From: Actinomycetota bacterium | GTDB taxonomy: Bacteria; Actinomycetota; Thermoleophilia; Solirubrobacterales; JACPNS01 | DNA length: 36,450 nt | Direction: 5' to 3' | Assembly: GCA_016213645.1 (NCBI GenBank) | Contig: JACQZY010000004.1 | Location: 1 to 36,450 of the forward strand | Part shown: positions 8,071 to 15,787 of the stretch, one piece after another | Layout of the letters: every line of letters starts with the position of its first letter | Numbering within the stretch: position 1 is the stretch's first letter | Position numbers and translations under genes: made by a program | Notes under the pieces: generated by a model | Database searches by the model: none | Told to the model about the DNA's origin: nothing | Seen by the model: the letters and a program-made list of their open reading frames with translations, nothing else

Positions 8071-9846
8071 TCAGAACTCGATGTCGGCGGCGCCGGTCTC
8101 GGTGCGCGTGGTCGCGCTCATCGGGTTGCCCGCCAGATCGGTCACGGCAGTCGACGGGGTCCAGACCATCGTCACGTTTGTGCCGACGGTACTGACCGGA
8201 CCTCCCGCGCGCGTGCCCAGGGTAATCGTGACCGTGTTTCCGCTCATCACCATCGTTGAACCGGTGAAGCGGCGGTTGCCGCCGATGTAGCCGGTCCCGA
8301 TCGTCGTCGAGCCCAGAGCCAGTTGAGTGGTGTTGGCGGCGTCGAAAATCGTCATCGTGTCGGTGGCCGCCTGGTTCAAGCGAACCGTCACGGTCGTGCC
8401 GCTGCCGTCCCAACCGGACAGGATCGTCGCGGGATCGACAGGCTCGGAGAACGTGTACGTCACGGTGTCGCCCGTCGTCGGCCGGTGCAGTGTTCCGCCG
8501 CCGTTGGCGGTCTGCACGTCCGCCGCCGTGGGAGCCGTGTTGTCGACGATCGATGTGGCCGTGGATGAAATCGCCTGATTGCCCGCGTTGTCGGTGGCGA
8601 TAGCGCGGAAGTCGTACGAACCGTCGGACAGCGAGGTCGTGTCGAAATTGCATGAGTACGGCGACGTAGTGTCGCTGCACCCGGTCGACCACGACGATCC
8701 CGACGACAGCTTGTATTCGAAGACCACGTTGGCGACTCCGGAGCCGGCGTCGGAGGCGGTCGCCGATAGCGCGATCGTTTGACGCACATAAGCGCTCGGA
8801 GCCGTAAACGACACACTCGGCACCGTGTTGTCGATCTCGCTCGTCGTCACCGTCGAGGCGTCCTGATTGCCCGCGTTGTCCGTTGCGACGAGGCGGAAGT
8901 CGTACAGACCGTCCGGTGCCGAAGTGGTGTCAAACGAGCAGGAAAACGGACCGGACGTGAATGAGCACGCCGTGGCCCAGCTTGAGCCGGAGTTCGGTTT
9001 GTATTCGATCACCACGGTGGCAATGCCCGAGATCGCGTCGGAAGCCGTGCCGGTCAGAGCGATCGTTCCGCGGACGTAGGTTGAAAGCCCGCTAAGCGTC
9101 AGGCCGGTCGGCAGGCCGCCGTCGGCGGTTGCGCCTGCTTCGGTGCTGTTCACGCTCTCGATCTGCTGGCCTGAGCCGCCGAGCACCACTGCCCGTACGG
9201 TGTAGAAGTAAGACGTGCCGCTGACCGCCGTGCTGTCTGTCATCGAAGTGGCAGCCAGCGGTGTGGCGCCGTTTAGCGGAGCGCTGTAGTTGTAGCTGCC
9301 GGACGAGATTCGGCGGTAAATGTTGTATCCGACCGTTCCTGAAACGGCGCTCCAGCCCAGCGAGATGTTCGCCCCGGCCACCGCGGTCGCGGTCAGCGAT
9401 GAGGGCGCGGCGGGACTGACGGAAACCGATGCGCTGTTCGTGCTCTCCGAGTCGGACCATCCAAGCAGCGTTGGAGTCACGGTGTAAGTCCACTCGCCCG
9501 GCGGAGTTGTTGTTTCCGTGCAACTGAGCGTTGCCGCGGAACCGGAGATGTCGACGCCGCAGTCGCCGCCCGGAGTCACCGCCGCACCGCCGCCGGCCGG
9601 GTAGCGAAGCACCGTGTAGTGCCCGCCGATCGCGCCGATCCGGACGCCTTCCACCAGCACTTGGCTGAAACTCACGGTCACGGAATCGCCTGTCGCCGAG
9701 GCCGAAGGCGGGGTGGGGGCCGGCAGTGTCGAGGTGCTGGCCGTGCCGGTGCCGCTTCCGCCGGCGGACCAATACGCGTACGCGTCCGCACTTCCGAACG
9801 CAAGCGCGCAGACGATCAAGACCATCAGATACGACGAGCGCTTCAC
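8071..9846 (-). CDS. secreted multi-domain Ig-like/SwmB surface protein with TasA-type signal region
   Basis: 591 residues. The GTG at 9846 overlaps the upstream stop as GTGA, so translation is coupled. Residues 1-24 form a signal segment ending AYAYWSAGGSGTG, the AYW-S/T-GGSG motif typical of SipW-dependent TasA-like proteins. Then come a Cys-containing beta domain, a fibronectin-III-like domain (SLTATAVAGANISLGWSAV), two tandem 96-residue Ig-like repeats and a C-terminal SwmB-like domain (TVTYTFSEPVDPATI through TDLAGNPMSATTRTE). There is no LPXTG, C-terminal membrane helix or SLH motif, so surface retention would be non-covalent or by assembly. Probably the tip, adhesin or large subunit of the structure formed with the two upstream products; this role is inferred. 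Confidence 0.75.
   Translation of the reverse strand: MKRSSYLMVLIVCALAFGSADAYAYWSAGGSGTGTASTSTLPAPTPPSASATGDSVTVSFSQVLVEGVRIGAIGGHYTVLRYPAGGGAAVTPGGDCGVDISGSAATLSCTETTTPPGEWTYTVTPTLLGWSDSESTNSASVSVSPAAPSSLTATAVAGANISLGWSAVSGTVGYNIYRRISSGSYNYSAPLNGATPLAATSMTDSTAVSGTSYFYTVRAVVLGGSGQQIESVNSTEAGATADGGLPTGLTLSGLSTYVRGTIALTGTASDAISGIATVVIEYKPNSGSSWATACSFTSGPFSCSFDTTSAPDGLYDFRLVATDNAGNQDASTVTTSEIDNTVPSVSFTAPSAYVRQTIALSATASDAGSGVANVVFEYKLSSGSSWSTGCSDTTSPYSCNFDTTSLSDGSYDFRAIATDNAGNQAISSTATSIVDNTAPTAADVQTANGGGTLHRPTTGDTVTYTFSEPVDPATILSGWDGSGTTVTVRLNQAATDTMTIFDAANTTQLALGSTTIGTGYIGGNRRFTGSTMVMSGNTVTITLGTRAGGPVSTVGTNVTMVWTPSTAVTDLAGNPMSATTRTETGAADIEF
8503..9078 (-). repeat. two tandem 96-codon Ig-like repeats
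   Basis: Two adjacent units of 288 bp start at the Tyr codons at 9078 (YVRGTIALTGTASDA) and 8790 (YVRQTIALSATASDA). Each holds a Cys pair and ends in TDNAGNQ. The exact period and high similarity point to a fairly recent internal duplication that lengthens the stalk. Confidence 0.8.
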
Positions 9847-10433
9847 TTTGAAACACCCTTGCTTCGCGGACGCTTCTTCACGGCCTGACCGTTGAAAATC
9901 AGGTTCAGCGTCGCACCCTTGCAGGCGTCCTGATTGACGCCCGACAGGTTTCGCATCGTGATCGTGGGTAGCCCCCGCGTGCGTTGCTGCGACACCGCCC
10001 GCCACTTCACGGCGGCGGCGCGCTTTCGCTTGCTGCTGCTGAGCTTGCCTGCGCGCCGGGTCTTCCGTTTTGGAGAAAGCTTGATCGGAAACGCGCTCTT
10101 CGGCAATTGTTCGATCGCAAAGTCACGATCGGCGGAACAACCGGCCGCTGTATGGGTCGCGTCGATCTTGAGCGACATGCGCATTCCGGTAATCCAGAGC
10201 GTCTGACTGCGCTTCGTCGCCACGTACATTTTGACCGACGACGTGGTCCCCGGTCGCAAGGGTTCAGCGACCTTGCCGAGGATCAGGAACCCCACCGGGC
10301 GCTTGCTCGCTTCGGTGCGGTGGGTTGCGGTGGCCGCATGAACCACAAACGCGCCAATCGCAAGCGCGATCAGCGACGAGGCGATCGACATGGTCAGTCG
10401 CCGGGCACTTCGTTTGGTTCGGCCGTCAACCAT
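9843..10433 (-). CDS. secreted basic protein, second gene of the surface cluster
   Basis: 196 residues. An N-terminal hydrophobic segment (MSIASSLIALAIGAFVVHA, about 15-33) acts as a signal or anchor, followed by a beta-rich domain. The core GCSADRDF ... NQDACKGATLNLIF parallels GTCDASDF ... NQDGCKGATVTLAY in the first gene of the cluster, including the two cysteines, so the two are paralogous subunits. It differs by a Lys/Arg-rich insert (about 125-155, KRKTRRAGKLSSSKRKR) and a basic tail. The positive insert could bind anionic wall polymers or DNA; that is speculation. The ATG at 10433 has AAGGAG at a longer than usual 13 nt. The 3' end overlaps the next gene by 4 nt. Confidence 0.65.
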   Translation of the reverse strand: MVDGRTKRSARRLTMSIASSLIALAIGAFVVHAATATHRTEASKRPVGFLILGKVAEPLRPGTTSSVKMYVATKRSQTLWITGMRMSLKIDATHTAAGCSADRDFAIEQLPKSAFPIKLSPKRKTRRAGKLSSSKRKRAAAVKWRAVSQQRTRGLPTITMRNLSGVNQDACKGATLNLIFNGQAVKKRPRSKGVSK

Positions 10434-10466
10434 TGGTCGCGATCTACTCCTTGGGTGAGTGACGGT

Positions 10467-10501
10467 CGAACCTCGGCCGGAACATGCCCGGCCGAGGTTC
10501 G
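10467..10501 (-). terminator. strong intercistronic hairpin in the surface-protein operon
   Basis: A 14-bp perfect stem (10467-10480 with 10488-10501, core CCTCGGCC) encloses a 7-nt loop, with no T-run after it. It lies between the first, short subunit gene and the two later genes. It may act as a partial terminator or an RNA-stabilising hairpin that gives more of the first subunit. Confidence 0.6.
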
Positions 10502-10531
10502 CGCCTCAAACCCCTGGGAGTGGCGCGGTTC

Positions 10532-10996
10532 CTATGAAACGCTGTACGCCAGAGTGACGGTCGCGCCCTTGCAGCCATCCTGGTTGGTCGCCGGCTTGTC
10601 GTTGAAGCGAATCGTCGCTCCCGTGAACGAGCCCACGCCGCTGCCCGCGGACACTTCGGCTCCGACCGCCATCGTCGTGCCGGAGAGTGTGAAGTCGCTC
10701 GCGTCACACGTGCCTGGAGCGCTCACCGAAGCGATGCTCACGGACACCGACGTCACGTAAACCGGTCCGCTGTTCGGGTTGTCGAAGTTGCCGGAAATGG
10801 TCTGCGCGCTGTCGCCCGGGTACATCGGGCTGAGCACGGTTGTCTGGTTTGCCGTCAGCGCGGTCGTGCTTGCCTGCGTGCTGGCCGAACCACTGCCTGA
10901 ACCGCCGGCGGTCCAGTACGCGTATGCGGTTACTGCAAAGGCGAGTGAGAGAAATACGCCGAGCGCGATGCTCCGACGTCGAGTCAGCTTGAACAT
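10532..10996 (-). CDS. TasA/SipW-type secreted subunit, first gene of the surface cluster
   Basis: 154 residues. The ATG at 10996 has GGAGG at 5 nt, the best ribosome-binding site of the cluster. Residues 1-27 form a signal peptide (SIALGVFLSLAFAVTA) running into AYAYWTAGGSGSGSAS, the motif that follows the cleavage region in TasA/camelysin-like proteins processed by SipW-type signal peptidases. The mature part is small, Ser/Thr/Gly rich and all-beta in appearance, with a conserved Cys pair in GTCDASDF and NQDGCKGAT. The strong start site, short length and the downstream hairpin suit a major fibre subunit. No SipW peptidase or sortase is encoded in the window. Fibre formation is inferred, not shown. 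Confidence 0.7.
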   Translation of the reverse strand: MFKLTRRRSIALGVFLSLAFAVTAYAYWTAGGSGSGSASTQASTTALTANQTTVLSPMYPGDSAQTISGNFDNPNSGPVYVTSVSVSIASVSAPGTCDASDFTLSGTTMAVGAEVSAGSGVGSFTGATIRFNDKPATNQDGCKGATVTLAYSVS

Positions 10997-11032
10997 GGTG
11001 TCCTCCATGGGGGTTTGGAAATCTGCCTCTGA

Positions 11033-11049
11033 GGGATCGTCCTGATCCC
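11033..11049 (-). other. 5' leader hairpin of the surface-protein operon
   Basis: GGGATC and GATCCC (6 bp, 5-nt loop) sit about 40 nt upstream of the first subunit's start codon, within the 233-bp gap 10997-11229. No clear promoter could be assigned in the rest of the gap. Confidence 0.4.
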
Positions 11050-11183
11050 GCAGTACTGATTGTGTCGGCGATTTACCGTGCTGTCTTGAGCAATATTGAG
11101 GTTCCTGAACGGGTCTACCCAAGACTGCGCGTCAGGCGAGAGAACGAGTCGGTATCCCGGTCCGGTGACGCAACGGTTAGTTG

Positions 11184-11215
11184 CGAAAACGCCGGCGTGG
11201 CTTTGATAGAAAGCC
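11184..11215 (-). terminator. putative terminator after the ccr-hydrolase operon
   Basis: On the minus strand GGCTTT and AAAGCC (6 bp, loop CTATC) are followed directly by the palindrome ACGCCGGCGT and TTT, 15 nt beyond the hydrolase stop codon. Confidence 0.5.
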
Positions 11216-11229
11216 GTCTCCGGTGCGGT

Positions 11230-12096
11230 TTAGTTGGCGCCGTTGGCGCCGTTCGAAGTCACTTCCAGGATCGTTTTGGCCACGAGTTCCGGATCGTCGC
11301 TCATCGGTACGTGGCCCAGTCCCGGAAGCATCACCCACTCCGCGTCGGCCAAGGCCGGGCGCCAGCCCTTCGATGTGCGCTCGAACGGCAGCAATCGGTC
11401 CTTCGTGCCCCAGGCCACGCGGATCGGACCCGTGGCGCCCGGCAGCGCCTTTGGAGCGCCGATATGCGGCGACTGTTTGAGCACGGTGTTGAGAATCGGC
11501 GTGTCGGCGGCTGCGGCCAGCCATTGCTGTGCCAGTGGCCCAGGGAGCCGTGCCGGATAGGCGACCGTGTCCCAGAACAACAGCCGCCGGCTGCGAGGAC
11601 GGGCAGCGAGTTCGTTTAACAGCCCGTAGATCGTGCCGAGAGCAAGCTGAGTGCGCCGGAAGATCAAAAGCGTGCGGAGGTTGATGAACAGGCCTGGCGA
11701 CCATCCACCGGCAGGTGCGATCGCCACGGTGGAGATCGCCCGGCCACGGTCGGTCAGCAGCAGCGACAACCAGCCGCCCAGCGAGTTGCCGGCAATGTGC
11801 GCACGATCCAGGCCCAGCTCGTCCATCTGCCGCTCGACGGCGTCGGCCATCGTCTCCACGACGTGCTCGTCCGCACCCACGTGTAGCGGCGGTCCGCCGT
11901 GGTGGCCCGGCAGCGCGATCGCGTGAACCTCGTGGTGCGGTGTCAGGTACGGCAGCAGCGGCTCCCACATCACCGGCGTACCGGGGAAACCGTGGAGCAA
12001 GAGCAACGGCGGTTTGGCACCGGTCGCGCTGCCGTTTGCCCCGTTCACGGCGGGTAGGACGCTCCCGCCGGACTCTTCGGAATCAGACGTCGGCAC
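11230..12096 (-). CDS. alpha/beta hydrolase (soluble)
   Basis: 288 residues. After a Gly/Asn-rich, apparently disordered N-terminus (about 1-27) comes an alpha/beta-hydrolase domain: HGFPGT at 35-40, nucleophile S105 in GNSLGG, acid in WGTKDRLLPF and base in GLGHVPM near the C-terminus. It ends in a short NGANGAN tail that echoes NGANGS near residue 20. Unlike the two plus-strand hydrolases it has no membrane segment. It is the last gene of the minus-strand set with ccr; its start overlaps the preceding gene by 14 nt, so it is co-translated with it. A role on a CoA thioester or ester linked to that pathway is possible but not readable from sequence. Confidence 0.8.
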   Translation of the reverse strand: MPTSDSEESGGSVLPAVNGANGSATGAKPPLLLLHGFPGTPVMWEPLLPYLTPHHEVHAIALPGHHGGPPLHVGADEHVVETMADAVERQMDELGLDRAHIAGNSLGGWLSLLLTDRGRAISTVAIAPAGGWSPGLFINLRTLLIFRRTQLALGTIYGLLNELAARPRSRRLLFWDTVAYPARLPGPLAQQWLAAAADTPILNTVLKQSPHIGAPKALPGATGPIRVAWGTKDRLLPFERTSKGWRPALADAEWVMLPGLGHVPMSDDPELVAKTILEVTSNGANGAN

Positions 12097-12439
12097 TGGC
12101 CGCGACCGCAGCCTCTGCGCTGGAATCGGTCACGTGGCCGTGCGCGTGGACCTCTTGCCAGGTGTAGAGCAGCGGCACTACGTAATGGCCCAGCAGCTTC
12201 GCGCGGCCCTCCTGAAGCTGTTCGCTGTTCCAGTAACGGTCCCAGTCTGCCTTCTTGTCGAAGAACGCGTACTGCTTGACGACCAATTCGTCGTCGGCCT
12301 GGCGCACCAACAGGTAACCCTTGGCCCCGAAGTTGATCGCCAGCGCCGCGTACGGCGCCCACTGGTCCACGAACTCGTCGCTGCGAAACGGCGTCAAGCT
12401 CCAGATGATTTCGACTGCCTTGCCAGATACCTCGCTCAT
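12083..12439 (-). CDS. small conserved protein, possible dimeric alpha/beta-barrel fold
   Basis: 118 residues starting MSEVSGKAVEIIWSLTPFRS. The ATG at 12439 has GGAGG at 6 nt and follows the ccr stop by 2 nt, so coupling to ccr is likely; a TTG two codons earlier is less suitable. The pattern of strand, helix (EFVDQWAPYAALAINFGAKG), strands (YLLVRQ, LVVKQYAFF), then helix (DKKADWDRYWNSEQLQEGR) resembles ferredoxin-like dimeric alpha/beta-barrel proteins of the antibiotic-monooxygenase/NIPSNAP kind. That is a fold guess by eye. The conserved Trp/Tyr-rich C-terminal part could line a ligand pocket. The function is unknown; its position suggests help for Ccr or the hydrolase. Confidence 0.6.
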   Translation of the reverse strand: MSEVSGKAVEIIWSLTPFRSDEFVDQWAPYAALAINFGAKGYLLVRQADDELVVKQYAFFDKKADWDRYWNSEQLQEGRAKLLGHYVVPLLYTWQEVHAHGHVTDSSAEAAVAASADV

Positions 12440-12441
12440 CG

Positions 12442-13704
12442 TCAACCTCCGACTTCGGCGCGAATCGCTCCGGGACCGTCAGCCGTCTTGCCCTGGCCTG
12501 TTTCGGTCGCGCCGACGAGAATCGCGATCTTTCCTAGATGTTTGTTGTCGCGCAGCATTTGATGCGCGTCGGGAACTTTGTCAAAACCCATCGTCTGCCA
12601 CAGCACCGGGCGGATCAGACTTTGTTCGATCAGCTCGTTCGCCTTTGTTGCCTCCCAGGCGTTGGCGAAGTGGCTGCCAAGGATCTCCTTCTGGCGCATC
12701 CACAGGTAGCGCACGTCGAAATCCAGCTGAAAGCCGCTCGTGGCGCCGCAGATCACGACCTTGCCGAACGGCTTGACCGCCAGCACGCTGGTGGGGAAGG
12801 TGGCCTTGCCTACGTGCTCAAACACGATGTCCGGCTCGCCGCCGAGGATCTCGGCGACGTCCTGGCTGAAGCGGCGGCTCTCCTTGAAGCGCGCCTTCTC
12901 CTCTTCAGGAGTTTCGCCGCCCTTGCGCTGCAGGGCATAGTCGCCACGGTTGATGTAGTCAACCGCGCCGAGTCGCTTGACCAGCTCGCCCTTGTCGTCG
13001 GAGCTGACCACGCCCACGCTCTGCGCGCCGGCCATCTTCACGAGCTGCGTGGCAAACACGCCCAACCCGCCGGCGGCGCCCCAGATCAGTACGCGGTGAC
13101 CCGCCTGCAGCTTGCAGCGGTCCAACAGCATGCGGTAAGCGGTGAAGTACGTCAACCCGTAGCTGGCGGCTTCTTCCCAAGTGAGGTTCGCCGGTTTTGA
13201 CAGCAGCTGCTGGGCCTGCACCTTGCAGAACTGCGCGAAGCTGCCCCAGCTGGTCTCGTAGCCCCAAATCTGCTGCGACGGGGCGGCCAGCGGGTCAAGA
13301 CCGTGTACTTCGACGTCTTCGTACGAGGCCTGGTTGCAGTGCATCACGACTTCGTCGCCGGGCTTCCAGCGCGTCACGCCCTCGCCGACCTTCCAGACGA
13401 TTCCGGAAGCGTCCGAGCCGCCGATGTGGTGGTCTTCGGGGTGATAGCGAAACACGGAGACCGGCTCGCCGAGCGCCGCCCAGACATTGTTGAAGTTGAC
13501 GCCCGCGGCCATCACCTTGACCACGACTTCGAAGGGTCCGGGCTCGGGGCAGTCCATCTCCTCAAGCTTGATCGCGGCTTCGGGCTCGCCGAAGCGCTCT
13601 TCGCGGATCACCCAAGCGAGCATTGAGCTGGGCAGTTCGCCGGGCTGAAGGCTTTCGTCTGTGAGCCGCGTGAGGTCGGCTTCGTTCAGTTCCAGTACTG
13701 GCAA
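12442..13704 (-). CDS. ccr: crotonyl-CoA carboxylase/reductase
   Basis: 420 residues of the MDR superfamily. The N-terminal part (ERFGEPEAAIKLEEMDCPEP, then NNVWAALGEPVSVFRYHPED, HHIGGSDASGIVWKVGEGV) is specific to Ccr, as are the inserts HCNQASYEDVEVHGLDPL and IWGYETSWGSFAQFCKVQ. The NADPH motif is WGAAGGLGVFATQ. Ccr reduces crotonyl-CoA with NADPH while fixing CO2 to make (2S)-ethylmalonyl-CoA, the key step of the ethylmalonyl-CoA pathway; in actinomycetes it also feeds polyketide extender units. The length fits the family. The start is a TTG at 13704 with GGAG at 8 nt; no better ATG lies near. The mutase gene in this window would use its product after epimerisation. Confidence 0.93.
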   Translation of the reverse strand: MPVLELNEADLTRLTDESLQPGELPSSMLAWVIREERFGEPEAAIKLEEMDCPEPGPFEVVVKVMAAGVNFNNVWAALGEPVSVFRYHPEDHHIGGSDASGIVWKVGEGVTRWKPGDEVVMHCNQASYEDVEVHGLDPLAAPSQQIWGYETSWGSFAQFCKVQAQQLLSKPANLTWEEAASYGLTYFTAYRMLLDRCKLQAGHRVLIWGAAGGLGVFATQLVKMAGAQSVGVVSSDDKGELVKRLGAVDYINRGDYALQRKGGETPEEEKARFKESRRFSQDVAEILGGEPDIVFEHVGKATFPTSVLAVKPFGKVVICGATSGFQLDFDVRYLWMRQKEILGSHFANAWEATKANELIEQSLIRPVLWQTMGFDKVPDAHQMLRDNKHLGKIAILVGATETGQGKTADGPGAIRAEVGG

Positions 13705-13807
13705 GGGTCGATCTCCAAACGCTGTTTAACCGGGATCGCGCCGCGGCGCGAAGCTCCCCGGAGCTGCTTTGCGAAACCGCGCAATCGTATCGCTCCTGCG
13801 GCGCGGG

Positions 13808-13813
13808 TAATCT
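13808..13813 (+). promoter_or_regulatory. -10 box, leaderless lipoprotein start
   Basis: TAATCT lies 8 nt before the lipoprotein ATG in the short divergent gap to ccr; no Shine-Dalgarno is present. Confidence 0.45.
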
Positions 13814-13821
13814 GTTGCGCG

Positions 13822-14253
13822 ATGAATCGGCCGGCAATCACCCCACGCGTGTCGTTCGCCGGTGCGCTCGCATTCGTTGCGCTGCTCGCCGTGTCCGCGA
13901 TTGCGACCGGTTGCGGCAACGAAAGCTACCCGAACAAGCCTCGTCCGCCGGTCACGCTCACCGTCAGCGTGTTTGTCGGCGAAGATCAGATCGCGTACTC
14001 ACCGCGGCCGTTCGGCGCGGGACCGGTGCGATTTGTGACCACCAATCAGACCGGCGTCACACAGAAAGTCACGTACTCGACCGATCGTGACGAGCGCTAT
14101 CTCACGATCGCGCCGCACCAGACGGCCATGCGCGAGATGGTGCTGGAGCCCGGATACCTCTCGATCGACGCCGACAAATCCGCCGCCGATTCATTGGAAA
14201 TCACGGTTGGCGAAACGCGCCCCAGCGCGCAGCACGAACTCGACCAGCCTTAG
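13822..14253 (+). CDS. small predicted lipoprotein
   Basis: 143 residues. The signal peptide (FAGALAFVALLAVSAIA) ends in a lipobox-like AIATGC with the cysteine at about residue 31, so the product should be lipid-modified and held on the outer face of the membrane. The mature part is a single beta-sandwich-like domain: TLTVSVFVGEDQIAYSPRPF, VRFVTTNQTG, then YLSIDADKSAADSLEITVGE. This resembles cupredoxin-like domains in strand order, but I see no Cys-His-Met copper set, so metal binding is not claimed. The gene is divergent from ccr and converges with a small minus-strand gene. Confidence 0.65.
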   Translation: MNRPAITPRVSFAGALAFVALLAVSAIATGCGNESYPNKPRPPVTLTVSVFVGEDQIAYSPRPFGAGPVRFVTTNQTGVTQKVTYSTDRDERYLTIAPHQTAMREMVLEPGYLSIDADKSAADSLEITVGETRPSAQHELDQP

Positions 14254-14258
14254 CTAAC

Positions 14259-14286
14259 CGGCCCACGTCGTTAACCACGACGGCCG
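14259..14286. terminator. bidirectional hairpin between convergent genes
   Basis: Outer stem CGGC (14259-14262) with GCCG (14283-14286), a CCA bulge, then CGTCG with CGACG around TTAACCA. It lies 6 nt after the lipoprotein stop and 40 nt after the stop of the opposing gene. Confidence 0.5.
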
Positions 14287-14325
14287 TTGGACCGGCGCGT
14301 CGGCTGCTACCTGGACCGAGGCCGC

Positions 14326-14538
14326 TTAGGCCGGCTGGTCCGCGCCGAGCTCACTGCGGCGCGTGGCGATCTGATCCAGCTTGCGCTGAAGACGATCCCA
14401 CGAACGGTCTTCGGCCTCGATGTAGGCGTCGCCGGCGAGTCCCTCAAGGCTCTTGGAGTAGACGCGCCATGCCTTGGCCTCGGACTCCTCGAGACGGGCA
14501 AGCTCCGAACTGACTGGCTGTTGGCTGATCGTTGCCAT
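14326..14538 (-). CDS. small charged helical protein
   Basis: 70 residues starting MATISQQPVSSELARLEE. The ATG at 14538 has GGAG at 7 nt. Almost the whole chain is predicted helix rich in Glu, Ala, Arg and Leu (SEAKAWRVYSKSLEGLAGDA, WDRLQRKLDQIATRRSEL), consistent with a helical hairpin or short coiled coil. No family is recognised and there is no signal peptide. The 184-bp gap upstream (14539-14722) holds its promoter region and nothing else I can support. Confidence 0.6.
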   Translation of the reverse strand: MATISQQPVSSELARLEESEAKAWRVYSKSLEGLAGDAYIEAEDRSWDRLQRKLDQIATRRSELGADQPA

Positions 14539-14722
14539 ATGCGTACTCCAATCCTCGAGCTTTGGCCGCCGCCCTCGGCGACCCGTACCGTTTCAAGAAG
14601 GTTACCGTCCGACAAGACGGACCGGTCTCGTTCAATTTGCGGTTACGTATAGAACATTTCGGCTCGCACGGTGTTTCGGTTGAGCGCCGAGCGAATGTTT
14701 GATTGATGTCCAGCCGAGACGA

Positions 14723-15685
14723 TCAGACGTTTTCGCCCGGCTCCGTGACGCGGCCGGCTACTCCGTCGGCGCTGACGATGTCGCCGGGGGAGGCTTCTTT
14801 TCGAAGAATCGCAAGCGCGATCACGCCGCGAGCGGGCGATACGGCAACTCCGCCGACACGGCCGAGATCGCGGCCGTCCGCCGCCGTCACGGGCACGCCC
14901 GGCGCGACCGGAGCCTCCAGCACGAGCCCCCGCAGTTGCCGGTTGGGCTTGCCCTTGTAGTGCAGTCGCGCAACGGTTTCCTGACCGACGTAACAGCCTT
15001 TCGTGAAGCTGACGGCGCGATCGTTGAGTCCGGCCTCCTGCGGAATCGTGCGCTCGTCGATCTCCGCGCCGATACGCGGCACCCCGCGTTCTATGCGGGC
15101 CAACTCGTACGCCTCGGGACCGGCCGTCACCGCGCCGGCGGTCGTAAGCGCCGCGGTGGCGGTGACCAGTGTCTTAGGTGGGCCGAGCAGATCCACGCCA
15201 AGCAGGGTGGTTACCGCGAGCAGTCCGTGATCGGCGGTGACGTTGTCGTTTTCGCGCTCGCCGGGCGCCGCCAAATCGCCGAGCACCGCCGCGAGCAAAT
15301 CGCGCGAACCAGGGCCGACCAGTGACAACAACGCAGACTCCGCACCGCGATCGACGACTTCGAAGCGAAAGCCGATGCGGAAGCTTTCGATCATCTGGCG
15401 AATCGGTGGAAGTTGGTTCTCCACGCAGAGCAACAGCAGCGATTCGCCGGTGTTGAGCACGCGCATGTCGGCGCGCATCTGGCCCTTCGGCGAGAGCAAC
15501 GCGGCGTAAACGCCGCTGCCCGCCGCGATCTGTTCGACGTCGTTGCTGACCTGTCCCTGAAGAAAATCCGGGGCGTCGTCGCCGCGCAGTTCAAGCGCCC
15601 CGGCTCCGCGAGGGCCGATCAGTGCGGCGCCGGCGGTGAGTGCCGTGTATACGCGATCGTCAACGGTTGCGGCATGGCCGGTCAT
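14723..15685 (-). CDS. ygfZ: folate-binding YgfZ/GcvT-like protein
   Basis: 320 residues of the YgfZ family, related to the glycine-cleavage T protein. The signature KGCYVGQE with its single conserved Cys is present in FTKGCYVGQETVARLHYKGK, preceded by ERGVPRIGAEIDERTIPQEAG, a region that contacts the folate in relatives. The N-terminal block DFLQGQVSNDVEQI is typical. YgfZ proteins use tetrahydrofolate and support assembly or repair of certain iron-sulfur clusters, affecting enzymes such as the tRNA methylthiotransferase MiaB. The start at 15685 is supported by TAGGCT 9 nt upstream. It is divergent from a metal exporter across 102 bp. Confidence 0.87.
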   Translation of the reverse strand: MTGHAATVDDRVYTALTAGAALIGPRGAGALELRGDDAPDFLQGQVSNDVEQIAAGSGVYAALLSPKGQMRADMRVLNTGESLLLLCVENQLPPIRQMIESFRIGFRFEVVDRGAESALLSLVGPGSRDLLAAVLGDLAAPGERENDNVTADHGLLAVTTLLGVDLLGPPKTLVTATAALTTAGAVTAGPEAYELARIERGVPRIGAEIDERTIPQEAGLNDRAVSFTKGCYVGQETVARLHYKGKPNRQLRGLVLEAPVAPGVPVTAADGRDLGRVGGVAVSPARGVIALAILRKEASPGDIVSADGVAGRVTEPGENV

Positions 15686-15694
15686 CGACAGTCG

Positions 15695-15700
15695 AGCCTA
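15695..15700 (-). promoter_or_regulatory. -10 box of ygfZ
   Basis: TAGGCT lies 9 nt before the ygfZ ATG; there is no Shine-Dalgarno. Confidence 0.4.
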
Positions 15701-15775
15701 GTCGCCACGCCTGCCTGCCGCGTTGATAACTCGCGTCCGCATCGGCGATACCTCGCGCCGCCGCCGCGCTGCGGG

Positions 15776-15781
15776 GATAAT
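15776..15781 (+). promoter_or_regulatory. -10 box, leaderless CDF exporter start
   Basis: GATAAT, five of six matches to TATAAT, lies 6 nt before the ATG, which has no Shine-Dalgarno. Confidence 0.55.
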
Positions 15782-15787
15782 GGCCCC

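Noticed and set aside
8503-9078. Repeats in the surface-protein gene considered as a CRISPR or satellite array.
   Set aside because: The 288-bp units are in-frame coding repeats of an Ig-like domain with only two copies.
12538-13626. Long plus-strand open frames opposite ccr, and similar ones opposite the mutase, fbiC and the acyl-CoA synthetase.
   Set aside because: They are antisense shadows of strongly supported GC-rich genes, with His/Arg-rich translations and no family features.
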